From NCBI GenBank assembly GCA_947487155.1, contig CANKVS010000037.1, forward strand, positions 1 to 40,484: a DNA stretch of 40,484 bases. The letters are read 5' to 3'. Positions 8,756-18,100 of the stretch are shown here, piece by piece. The stretch is from an uncultured Flaviramulus sp. (GTDB lineage: Bacteria; Bacteroidota; Bacteroidia; Flavobacteriales; Flavobacteriaceae). Below the pieces are notes generated by a model. That model did no database searches. It saw nothing but the letters and a program-made list of their open reading frames with translations, and had not been told where the DNA came from. The position numbers and the translations under genes are program-made. Each line of letters opens with the position of its first letter. Position 1 is the stretch's first letter.

Positions 8756-10321
8756 CTAATCCCAATAATTACTAAAAATCTCTTGAAGCTCTGCATATTT
8801 TAAATCGGTATCATCAAAAATTTGACGTTGTTTTTTTAATTCAATTTTCATTTCTTTTATAATATCAGAATACGATGCATCGTTGTAGGCATTGTGGTTT
8901 TCGTGTGGATCTTTTTCTAAATCATAAAATTCCCAAGCTGGAGTTGTTGATTCCTTTGACGAACCAGTCATATCTAAAGAATGACCATAAAAGAATGCCA
9001 GTTTGTATCTTTTATTTCTAATACCAAAATGCCCTGGTCTATTTGCATGGTTGGTCCAATATCTATAGTAGGCAGATTTCCTCCAGTCGCTAGGGGTGTT
9101 ACCTTTTAAGTTTTCTCTAAAACTTCGTCCTTGTATTGCTTCTGGTTTTTCAACACCCGCATAATCTGCAAATAATGCAGGAAAATCTATATTTAAAATA
9201 ATATCGTCTATTCGTTTTCCTTCAGGAACCTCTTTAGGGTATCTAATTACAAAAGGCATCCGTAGTGACTCATCATAAATTAATCGTTTATCGAAAAATC
9301 CATGTTCGCCTAAAAAATAACCTTGATCTGCGGTGTAAATAACAACTGTGTTTTCAGCTAAATTTGATGCTTCTAAATAATCTAAAAGTTTACCTATATT
9401 ATCGTCTATGGCTGCCCCAGAACGCATAAAATCTTTAACAAACTTTTGGTAGGTAGCCTTACGAGCCGAAATGCTATCCATATCGTTAGTGTAAAATGGT
9501 AGGCCTGGGTATTTACACCACCATTTATCAGGATCGTTAGATGCTTGTTCGTAACGCCAGCTTAAATTTTCTAGTTTTTGCCCCTCAAAACTTCGTCCAG
9601 TAGTTTCTGGAGAAAAATCGAATAACGAAGCAGGTTCAGGAATTTCAATGTCTTTATATAAATGATTATAACGCTCAGGAAAATCAAAAGGTTCGTGAGT
9701 TGCCTTAAAATGCGTCATTAGCATAAACGGTTTTTTATTATTTCTTTGATTTAACCAATCTATTGATAATTGCGTAATCACATCTGTAGAAAACCCTTTG
9801 TGTACATCCCATTCTTCAGAAGGTTTATGAAAATTTTCAGCAGTTCTTAAAATAGGATCCCAGTAGCGCCCTTGGTCATGCAATATATTGTAATAATCGA
9901 ATCCGGCAGGTTCTTTTTTTAAATGCCATTTTCCAATAATTGCCGTTTGGTAACCGTTGTTATTTAGTAATTTTGCTATGTTTTGATTGTCTGGATTTAA
10001 AGCGTCGCTAAGCGTGTATACACCATTTTTATTACTGTATTGCCCCGTAAGGATACTAGCCCTACTAGGTACACAAATAGAATTGGTGCAAAAGGCATTG
10101 TTTAGGGTTATGCCTTCGTTGGCTAATCGCTGTATGTTGTGATTTTGAACATAATCTTTTAGTATGCCGCCATAAATGCCCCAAGCCTGAGATGTGTGAT
10201 CGTCCGACATTATAAAGAGAATGTTTGGTTGTTCTGTGTCTTGTTTTTTTTCTGATTTACAAGTTGATAGTGTAATAAATGCAACAAGCACAAATGTTAG
10301 GTTAAATACGGTTTTTTTCAT
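8756..10321 (-). CDS. Lipoprotein sulfatase (family S1)
   Basis: A secreted sulfate-ester hydrolase of 521 aa. The N-terminus is a lipoprotein signal, LVAFITLSTC, with the lipidated Cys21. The metal-binding start of the alkaline-phosphatase fold reads NILFIMSDDHTSQ. The sulfatase signature CVPSRASILTGQ places the residue converted to formylglycine at Cys83, followed by IGKWHL. The C-terminal part resembles the DUF4976 subdomain of polysaccharide and mucin/heparan-type sulfatases. No polysaccharide utilisation locus (SusC/SusD or glycoside hydrolase) lies next to it, so the substrate cannot be inferred from context. A sulfatase-maturing enzyme must be elsewhere in the genome. Confidence 0.9.
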   Translation of the reverse strand: MKKTVFNLTFVLVAFITLSTCKSEKKQDTEQPNILFIMSDDHTSQAWGIYGGILKDYVQNHNIQRLANEGITLNNAFCTNSICVPSRASILTGQYSNKNGVYTLSDALNPDNQNIAKLLNNNGYQTAIIGKWHLKKEPAGFDYYNILHDQGRYWDPILRTAENFHKPSEEWDVHKGFSTDVITQLSIDWLNQRNNKKPFMLMTHFKATHEPFDFPERYNHLYKDIEIPEPASLFDFSPETTGRSFEGQKLENLSWRYEQASNDPDKWWCKYPGLPFYTNDMDSISARKATYQKFVKDFMRSGAAIDDNIGKLLDYLEASNLAENTVVIYTADQGYFLGEHGFFDKRLIYDESLRMPFVIRYPKEVPEGKRIDDIILNIDFPALFADYAGVEKPEAIQGRSFRENLKGNTPSDWRKSAYYRYWTNHANRPGHFGIRNKRYKLAFFYGHSLDMTGSSKESTTPAWEFYDLEKDPHENHNAYNDASYSDIIKEMKIELKKQRQIFDDTDLKYAELQEIFSNYWD

Positions 10322-10661
10322 TTTTTGTAGAGGTCATGAATATTTGGTTTTGCCCAAAAAGAATTTACAAAAGTTAAGAATAATATAAATTAATTTTGTG
10401 TTTTTTAGATGAATAACTTATCAAACACTACAAAAGGCTATTTGAAAGTCTAGTACAGCCATAACTAATGCTATAAATTACTCATATTTTTTCTATGTAA
10501 ATTTCATTAAATAATTACTTCAAACGTTTTCGTTAACAATTCATTTAAAATAAAGACTAAATAATCTTATTTTCTGACTTTTATCAGTTTTATATTGAGC
10601 TACTGAAGGTAATTTTGTATTTCAAAGTGAACAAAATATTTCAAAATATAAAAAGTAAACA
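10322..10661. other. Divergent intergenic region, sulfatase / pflB
   Basis: This 340-bp gene-free stretch separates the divergent sulfatase and pflB genes. It holds the pflB promoter and FNR-like site near its right end, plus a short imperfect hairpin around 10547-10574. I found no clear promoter box for the sulfatase. Confidence 0.5.
10574..10617 (+). promoter_or_regulatory. pflB promoter with FNR/CRP-like site
   Basis: TAATTTTG (10610-10617) matches the -7 box TAnnTTTG. Upstream, CTGACTTTTATCAG (10574-10587) has the TGA-N6-TCA layout of Crp/Fnr-family sites (consensus TTGAT-N4-ATCAA). Its centre is roughly 40-45 bp before the expected transcript start, where activators of this family bind. 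No good -33 box is seen, as expected of an activated promoter. Confidence 0.45.
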
Positions 10662-12887
10662 ATGGAAGTAAAACAATTTAAACATGGAATTTGGACAGAG
10701 AAAGTCAACGTGAGAGATTTTGTTATAAATAACATTACACCTTATCACGGAACACACGAATTTTTAGTTGGTCCGAGTAAAAAGACCCAAAATTTATGGG
10801 ACATTTGTAAAGTTGCTACTCAAGAAGAAAGACAAAACAATGGTGTACGTTGTGTTGACACTGAAACTATTTCTACGGTAAACGCTTTTAATGCTGGATA
10901 TATTGATAAAGACAATGAAGTAATAATTGGGCTTCAAACAGATGAACTATTAAAAAGAACAATGAAGCCTTTTGGGGGTTTTAAAGTGGTTCAAAAAGCA
11001 TTATCAGAGCAAGGTGTTTCTCCTAATAAAAATCTAACAAATTTATTTTCTAAATATGTTAAAACACATAATGATGGGGTTTTTGATGCTTACACTACAG
11101 AAATTAAAAAGTTTCGTTCTTTAGGATTTTTAACAGGTTTACCAGATAATTATGCTAGAGGTAGAATTATTGGAGATTATCGTCGTGTAGCACTTTACGG
11201 AATTCATTTTTTAATCGCATCAAAAAAAGAAGATTTAGAAGCGATTACTGGTCCAATGACAGAGGCTGTTATTCGTTTACGTGAAGAAGTTTCAGAGCAA
11301 ATAAAATCATTAAAAGAAATAATTGCTTTGGGAGCTAAATACGATTTAGATTTAGGGCGTCCAGCAGAAAATGCACATGAAGCGGTACAGTGGACTTATA
11401 TGGGGTATTTAGCAGCCGTAAAAGAGCAAGATGGCGCAGCAATGTCTTTAGGTAACGTGTCTACGTTCTTAGATATTTATATCAAAAACGATTTAGAAAA
11501 CGGTTTAATTACAGAAGAAGACGCTCAAGAATATATCGATCAATTCGTAATGAAACTACGTATGGTACGCCATTTAAGGATGGGAGCTTACGATGAAATA
11601 TTTGCGGGAGACCCAACTTGGGTAACCGAAGCTATTGGAGGTATGTTTGAAGACGGACGAACCAAAGTTACTAAAACCTCATTTCGTTTCTTAAACACGT
11701 TATATAATTTAGGACCTTCACCAGAACCAAATATGACGATTCTTTGGTCTGAAGATTTACCACAAAACTTTAAAGATTATTGTACTAAAGTAGCTATTGA
11801 TACATCTTCAATTCAGTTTGAAAATGATGCCTTAATGAGAAAAAGTAGAGGGTCTGATGATTATGGAATTGCATGCTGTGTGTCGTACCAAGAAATAGGA
11901 AAATCTATTCAATTTTTTGGTGCACGTACAAATTTAGCTAAAACTTTGCTGTTGGCTATAAACGGTGGTCGATGTGAAGAAACTGGAGTGAAAATGGTTG
12001 AAGGCATTGAAGCATGCGATTGCAAATACTTAGACTTTGATAAAGTAATAGTTAATTTTAAAATAGCCATGAAAGCTGTGGCACGCGTTTATAATGATGC
12101 TATGAATATTATTCACTACATGCACGATAAGTACTATTACGAAAAAGCACAAATGGCATTAATTGATACCAGTCCAAGTGTTAATATTGCTTATGGTATT
12201 GCAGGCTTGTCTATTGTCGCAGATTCACTTTCGGCTATTAAATATGCAAAAGTAAAACCCATTAGAAATGAAGATGGTTTAACGGTCGATTTTAAAATTG
12301 AAGGCGAATTCCCTTGCTATGGTAATGATGAAGATAGCGTAGACGAATTAGCAGCTAATGCAGTAACCGATTTTAATAACGAATTAAAACAGTTACCCGT
12401 TTATAAAAACGCAGAACCAACAATGTCTGTGTTAACCATTACATCAAACGTGTCTTATGGTAAAAAAACAGGAGCAACACCAGATGGTAGAGCTAAAGGT
12501 ATTCCTTTTGCACCTGGAGCTAACCCTATGCATGGGCGCGATTCTCAAGGTGCTATTGCATCTTTAAATTCGGTAGCTAAAATTAATTATGAAGATTCTC
12601 AAGATGGTATTTCAAATACCTTCTCAATTGTACCAAAATCTTTAGGAGCGAATATAGAAGATCAAGTAGAAAATTTAGCAGCAATTTTAGATGGTTATTT
12701 CTTAAGAAAAGCACAACATCTTAATGTAAATGTGTTGAATAAAGAAACATTACTTGATGCTATGGAGCACCCAGAGGAATATCCACAATTAACTATACGT
12801 GTTTCTGGTTACGCTGTAAATTTTGTTAGATTAACCAAAGAGCAGCAACTAGAAGTTATTACACGTTCTTTTCATGAATCCATGTGA
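10662..12887 (+). CDS. pflB: Formate C-acetyltransferase (pyruvate formate-lyase)
   Basis: Glycyl-radical enzyme that converts pyruvate and CoA to acetyl-CoA and formate without oxygen. At 741 aa it is close to E. coli PflB. The catalytic cysteine pair is Cys405-Cys406 in [18 protein letters not shown] precedes it, and the radical glycine is Gly716 in RVSGYAV near the C-terminus. It is followed by its activase and a formate-type carrier, which makes a complete formate-producing module. This indicates facultative anaerobic or microaerobic fermentation in an organism from a mostly aerobic family. All key residues are present, so it is expected to be active. Confidence 0.96.
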   Translation: MEVKQFKHGIWTEKVNVRDFVINNITPYHGTHEFLVGPSKKTQNLWDICKVATQEERQNNGVRCVDTETISTVNAFNAGYIDKDNEVIIGLQTDELLKRTMKPFGGFKVVQKALSEQGVSPNKNLTNLFSKYVKTHNDGVFDAYTTEIKKFRSLGFLTGLPDNYARGRIIGDYRRVALYGIHFLIASKKEDLEAITGPMTEAVIRLREEVSEQIKSLKEIIALGAKYDLDLGRPAENAHEAVQWTYMGYLAAVKEQDGAAMSLGNVSTFLDIYIKNDLENGLITEEDAQEYIDQFVMKLRMVRHLRMGAYDEIFAGDPTWVTEAIGGMFEDGRTKVTKTSFRFLNTLYNLGPSPEPNMTILWSEDLPQNFKDYCTKVAIDTSSIQFENDALMRKSRGSDDYGIACCVSYQEIGKSIQFFGARTNLAKTLLLAINGGRCEETGVKMVEGIEACDCKYLDFDKVIVNFKIAMKAVARVYNDAMNIIHYMHDKYYYEKAQMALIDTSPSVNIAYGIAGLSIVADSLSAIKYAKVKPIRNEDGLTVDFKIEGEFPCYGNDEDSVDELAANAVTDFNNELKQLPVYKNAEPTMSVLTITSNVSYGKKTGATPDGRAKGIPFAPGANPMHGRDSQGAIASLNSVAKINYEDSQDGISNTFSIVPKSLGANIEDQVENLAAILDGYFLRKAQHLNVNVLNKETLLDAMEHPEEYPQLTIRVSGYAVNFVRLTKEQQLEVITRSFHESM

Positions 12888-12907
12888 TTGTTTTGTAATA
12901 TTTTGAA

Positions 12908-12948
12908 AAGCATCTAAATAAAGATATGTCGTTTTTATTTAGATGCTT
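12908..12948 (+). terminator. 15-bp hairpin spanning the pflA start
   Basis: AAGCATCTAAATAAA (12908-12922) pairs perfectly with TTTATTTAGATGCTT (12934-12948) around an 11-nt loop. The ATG used for pflA (12926) lies in the loop. It may be an attenuator, an RNA-processing or stability element for pflB, or a structure that limits pflA translation. AATTAAAAAAATT follows rather than a T-tract, so full termination on the plus strand is doubtful. Confidence 0.6.
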
Positions 12949-13717
12949 AATTAAAAAAATTAAGCGTATCAAAACTACCGAAAACATATTAAGAATACAT
13001 TCTATCGAATCCTTCGGAACACATGATGGTCCAGGTGTGCGTTTTATTGTTTTTTTACAAGGCTGTAAATTAAAATGCTTGTATTGCCATAATCCAGATG
13101 CTATAGATACTACAGGAGGGACATCGTATCATATAGAAGAATTGGTAGAAATGGCTCTTAAAATGAAATCTTATTTTGGAAAAAAAGGAGGGGTTACCGT
13201 TTCTGGTGGCGAGCCTTTATTACAATCAAAAGCATTGATTCCTTTTTTTAAAAGATTGAAAGAAGAAGGTATTCACACCAATATTGATACCAATGGCAGA
13301 ATATTAAATCATTTTTCAAAAGCATTATTAGATGATTATGCAGATTTAATCATGCTAGATATAAAGCACATGACCGAATCAGGCTATGTTGCTTTAACAG
13401 GAATGCCTCATAACGAAATAGCTTTTAATCTGGCTAAGTATAGAGAAGATTCAGGAAAAAAAATGTGGTTACGTTATGTTTTAATTCCAGGAATTACCGA
13501 TGATTCAAAGTTGTTACATGCTATGGGGATGCATTTTAAAGATTATAATACTATTGAAAAAATTGAAATTCAGCCGTATCATAAATTAGGTATCCATAAA
13601 TGGGACACCCTAGGGTGGGATTATCAATTAAAAGATGCCCGCGAGAATACCGAAGAAGAATTACAAGCAGCTTCAGATATATTAAAAAAATACTTTAAAG
13701 AAGTGAAAATTAATTAA
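12926..13717 (+). CDS. pflA: Pyruvate formate-lyase-activating enzyme (radical SAM)
   Basis: Radical SAM enzyme that installs the glycyl radical on PflB using S-adenosylmethionine and a 4Fe-4S cluster. The cluster motif is CKLKCLYC within GCKLKCLYCHNPD, preceded by ESFGTHDGPGVRF, and VTVSGGEPLLQ follows. Length is 263 aa. Family members normally start a few residues before the IHSIESFGT segment, so about 20 residues here look like an extension. The only in-frame ATG, at 12926, sits in the loop of a 15-bp hairpin, and no ATG, GTG or TTG follows before the conserved region. Either translation starts in the loop or a rare start such as ATT/ATA is used. It lies 38 bp after pflB. Confidence 0.93.
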   Translation: MSFLFRCLIKKIKRIKTTENILRIHSIESFGTHDGPGVRFIVFLQGCKLKCLYCHNPDAIDTTGGTSYHIEELVEMALKMKSYFGKKGGVTVSGGEPLLQSKALIPFFKRLKEEGIHTNIDTNGRILNHFSKALLDDYADLIMLDIKHMTESGYVALTGMPHNEIAFNLAKYREDSGKKMWLRYVLIPGITDDSKLLHAMGMHFKDYNTIEKIEIQPYHKLGIHKWDTLGWDYQLKDARENTEEELQAASDILKKYFKEVKIN

Positions 13718-13755
13718 AAGTGTTGATGCAATTAGCACTTAAATGATAAGATATT

Positions 13756-15024
13756 ATGCAAACACAAAAGTTAAAAAACCGTTGGTTAATAGCAGCTTCA
13801 GCAGTTGGAATACATATTTCAATAGGATCTGTTTACGCTTATTCGGTAATGACAAATCCCGTAAAAGATATTTTTGATGTTGATGGAAGCGTTATAAAAT
13901 GGGCATTTAAAATTGCTATTTTATTATTAGGATTATCTGCTGCATTTTTAGGGCGTTGGGTAGAAAAAGTAGGACCAAAAATTAGCGGAACAACAGCAGG
14001 GATTTTTTATGGTGCTGGTATATTGGGATCTGGATTAGCAGTTCAATTGGAATCTTTAGCGCTTTTTTATTTGTGTTATGGTGTTATAGGTGGCATTGGT
14101 TTGGGATTAGGTTATATAACTCCTGTAAGCACTCTTGTAAAATGGTTTCCAGACAGACGTGGCTTAGCAACAGGAATGGCTATTATGGGCTTTGGTTTTG
14201 CAGCCTTAATATTTGGGCCAGTAATGCAATCCCTTTTTGATGCCGTAGGTGTGTCAAACGCGTTTTACATATTAGGCGTTATCTATATGATATTAATTTT
14301 GTCATCAGCTAGATATATTGAAAAACCACCAGAGGGTTATTTGCCAGAAGGGTTTAAACTAGGAGAAGGTAAAACAATAAAAGCCGATATTTCTAATATT
14401 GATGCAAATGCAGCCTTAAAAACCTCTCGTTTTTATTACATCTGGATTATGATGTTTATAAACATTGCATGTGGTATCGCTATAATATCGGCAGCAAGTC
14501 CAATGATGCAAGAAAAGCTTAATTATTCGCCTATGGAAGCAGCAGCTATTGTTGGTTTAATAGGAGTGTTTAATGGATTAGGACGAATTTTATGGTCTAG
14601 TTTATCAGATTATTTAGGGCGAGCTAATACATACATTGTATTTTTCGTATTCCAAATATTAGCCTTTTATTTCTTGCCAAAAATATCTATGGAACTAACA
14701 TTTTTAGTCGTTTTATTTACTGTAATTACTATGTACGGGGGTGGTTTTGCAACCTTACCAGCATTTTTAGGAGATTTGTTTGGTACAAAACAATTGGGAG
14801 CTATCCATGGTATGGTATTAGCAGCTTGGGGATTAGCAGGCGTTGTTGGTCCTACAATTTATGATGTTGTTAAAAAAGGAACGGGTTCGTTAGATACCAC
14901 TTTAGAAGTGTTTGCAGGTTTATTTATAATAGCATTAATTATTTCGTTATTAATGAAAAGAACAGTTGCCAAAGCCTATAAAAAAATGGAAAACAAAATA
15001 GAGGAAAAACTAAAGTTTGTATAA
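13756..15024 (+). CDS. OFA-family MFS transporter (oxalate/formate type)
   Basis: A 422-aa inner-membrane carrier of the major facilitator superfamily with about twelve hydrophobic segments. The N-terminal GIHISIGSVYAYSVMTNP and the later GLGYITPVSTLVKWFPDRRG region are typical of the oxalate/formate antiporter (OFA) group. It begins 38 bp after pflA and ends at a strong terminator, so it is probably co-transcribed with pflBA and exports or exchanges formate or a related monocarboxylate. The substrate is inferred from position; OFA members also move oxalate, pyruvate or lactate. Confidence 0.85.
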   Translation: MQTQKLKNRWLIAASAVGIHISIGSVYAYSVMTNPVKDIFDVDGSVIKWAFKIAILLLGLSAAFLGRWVEKVGPKISGTTAGIFYGAGILGSGLAVQLESLALFYLCYGVIGGIGLGLGYITPVSTLVKWFPDRRGLATGMAIMGFGFAALIFGPVMQSLFDAVGVSNAFYILGVIYMILILSSARYIEKPPEGYLPEGFKLGEGKTIKADISNIDANAALKTSRFYYIWIMMFINIACGIAIISAASPMMQEKLNYSPMEAAAIVGLIGVFNGLGRILWSSLSDYLGRANTYIVFFVFQILAFYFLPKISMELTFLVVLFTVITMYGGGFATLPAFLGDLFGTKQLGAIHGMVLAAWGLAGVVGPTIYDVVKKGTGSLDTTLEVFAGLFIIALIISLLMKRTVAKAYKKMENKIEEKLKFV

Positions 15025-15047
15025 ACTTTATTATTTATTTGAAGAGG

Positions 15048-15079
15048 AAAGCACTTTCATATTTTTTTGAAAGTGCTTT
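15048..15079. terminator. Bidirectional terminator, pfl operon / purL
   Basis: AAAGCACTTTCA (15048-15059) pairs perfectly with TGAAAGTGCTTT (15068-15079) and is followed by seven T residues on the plus strand. It lies between the convergent transporter and purL genes. Confidence 0.85.
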
Positions 15080-15121
15080 TTTTATTATAACATATCTGGA
15101 ATGGACTACGTAAATTGTAAT

Positions 15122-18100
15122 CTAGTTTGTTTTTTCAATCCACTTTCTAGCATTAACAAACGCCTCTAACCAAGGGGAAACTTCATCTTTTCTACCAGTT
15201 GGATAATTCGCCCAATTCCATTGAAACGTAGAACGCTCAATATGTGGCATTGTTACTAAGTGACGCCCTGTTTTATCACTCATCATAGCGGTGTTAAAGT
15301 CCGAACCATTTGGGTTTGACGGATAACCTTCGTAACCATATTTGGCAACAATATTGTATTGGTTTTCGGCATATGGTAAATCAAATTTTCCTTCTCCGTG
15401 TGAAATCCAAACGCCTAATTCAGTTCCTGCTAACGTAGAAAGCATCACAGAATTGTTCTCTTGTATTTTTACCGATGTAAAAGCACTTTCGTGTTTATGC
15501 GAATCGTTATGAACTAATTTACCATGAAGCTCGTGCTCTGGATTTACCAAATCTAATTCCATCCATAATTGTGCACCGTTACAAATGCCAACCGACAACG
15601 TGTCTTCGCGTTTAAAGAAATCGTTAATTACTTTATTTGCGTTGTCGTTATACTTAATGGCTCCTGCCCAACCTTTTGCAGATCCTAATACATCAGAATT
15701 ACTAAACCCACCTACAGCTCCTAAAAACTGAATATCTTCTAGAGTTTCACGACCAGAAATTAAATCGGTCATGTGTACATCTTTTACATCAAAACCAGCT
15801 AAATACATAGCGTTTGCCATTTCGCGTTCTGAGTTACTTCCTTTTTCGCGTAGAATAGCTGCTTTAGGTCGCTTCCTGTCATTGCGAGGAGTTTGCGACG
15901 TGGCAATCTTTTCACTAGTAGCAGATTGCTTCACTGCGTTCGCAATGACGTCATCGAGTTTACCTGTAAAATGACTTGGGAAAGTATATTGTAACGGTTG
16001 ATTTTTATAATTTTCAAAACGGGCATCAGCTAAACCATTTGCAGTTTGCTTACGGTCTAGTAGAAGAGAGGTTTTATACCATGCATCTCTTAATTTTGAA
16101 ACCGTTAGAGTAAATACTTCATTTTGATTAATTACACTTAGCGTATCACTTTCTGTAACGTTTCCAATATTGAAAAACTCAATGTTAGCATCAGTAAGTG
16201 TTTTTTCAATTGAAGCATCTTTCGACTGAATAACGATTCCTGCATTTTCAGAAAACAAGATTTTAAATGAATTTTTTTCAGCTAAAGCGGTTACATCTAA
16301 TTCTGCCCCAATATTATTATCAGCAAAACATAATTCTAATAAAGTTGTAATTAATCCACCCGAAGCCACATCATGTCCAGCAACAATTTGTCCGTCAACT
16401 ATTAATTGTTGAATGGTGTTAAAAACGTTTTTAACGTAAGTTGCACTTTGCACTTTAGGTGTTTCGTTTCCTATTTTATTTAAAATTTGAGCGAATGAAC
16501 TTCCGCCTAATTTAAAATCGTCTTGCGAAATATTAATGTAGTATATGTTACCAGCATTTTTATTAAAAACAGGCTCTACAACATTTGTAATATCTGTACA
16601 ATTCGCTGCTGCGGAAATAATAACCGTACCAGGAGAAATAACCTCTTCGTTAGGATATTTTTGCTTCATAGACAACGAATCTTTACCAGTAGGCACATTG
16701 ATTCCTAAATCTATTGAGAATTCTGAAACGGCCTCAACAGCTTCATATAAACGGGCATCTTCACCTTCATTTTTACAAGGCCACATCCAGTTTGCAGATA
16801 GTGATACATTTTTTAAGCCATCTTTTAAAGGTGCCCAAATAATATTGGTTAACGCTTCAGTAATAGCATTTCTACTTCCAGCAGTAGGATCAATTAATCC
16901 AGAAATTGGTGCATGACCAACAGAGGTTGCAATACCTTCTTTTCCATTAAAATCTAAAGCCATTACACCAAGATTGTTTAGTGGCAATTGTAAAGGTCCA
17001 GCACATTGTTGTTTAGCCACTTTACCACCAACGCAACGGTCTACTTTGTTAGTTAACCAATCTTTACAAGCTACAGCTTCTAATTGTAATACTTGGTCTA
17101 AATAGCTGTGGAAATTGTCAGTATTATAAGAGATAGCATCGTAATTTCTATCGATAGTTTTATCGGTCATGATGGTTTTTGGAGAGCTTCCAAACATATC
17201 TTCTAAAGCAAAATCCATAGGCTTGTCGCCTTTGGTTTTAGACTCAAACGTAAAACGATGATCGCCCGTAACCTCTCCAACGGTGTACATTGGCGAACGC
17301 TCACGATCTGCAATACGTTGTAAATGTTCTTTATGCTTTTCTGAAATAACTAAGCCCATACGTTCTTGAGATTCGTTACCAATAATTTCTTTAGCAGAAA
17401 GGGTAGGATCTCCCACAGGAAGCTTGTCTAAATCTATCAATCCACCAGTATCTTCAATCAATTCAGATAAACAATTTAGGTGTCCGCCAGCGCCATGATC
17501 GTGAATAGATACAATGAAATTTTCATCGCTTTCTACCATACCACGAACCGCATTAGCGGCACGTTTTTGCATTTCTGGGTTAGAACGTTGCACCGCATTT
17601 AATTCAATTCCAGAAGAGAATTCTCCAGTGTCTGCACTAGATACCGCAGCACCACCCATACCAATTCGGTAGTTTTCACCACCAAGAATCACCACTTTAT
17701 CTCCAGTTTTAGGCGTGTCTTTTAGCGCTTGGTCTGCTTTACCGTAGCCAATACCTCCGGCTTGCATAATTACTTTATCGAAACCAAGTTTACGAGGTTT
17801 CGGGTTTTTGTCACTTCTATTTCGCTCAGTGTCCAGAGTAGACAATTCTTGGGAGCTGAGCGAAGTCGAAGTTTCTTCATGTTCAAAAGTTAAGACTGAA
17901 CCACAAATTAGTGGTTGCCCGAATTTGTTTCCAAAATCTGAAGCCCCATTTGATGCTTTTATTAATATATCAATTGGTGTTTGGTATAACCAATCGCGTT
18001 CGTTCATGGCTTTTTCCCAAGGCCTGTTGTCTTCTAAACGCGAATATGAGGTCATATAAACCGCAGTTCCAGCTAAAGGAAGCGATCCTTTTCCTCCTGC

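Noticed and set aside
8756..10321. Polysaccharide utilisation locus around the sulfatase
   Set aside because: No SusC/SusD pair, glycoside hydrolase or other carbohydrate gene lies nearby.
16545..16916. Open frame of 123 codons antisense to purL
   Set aside because: It lies wholly within the conserved purL coding region on the other strand.
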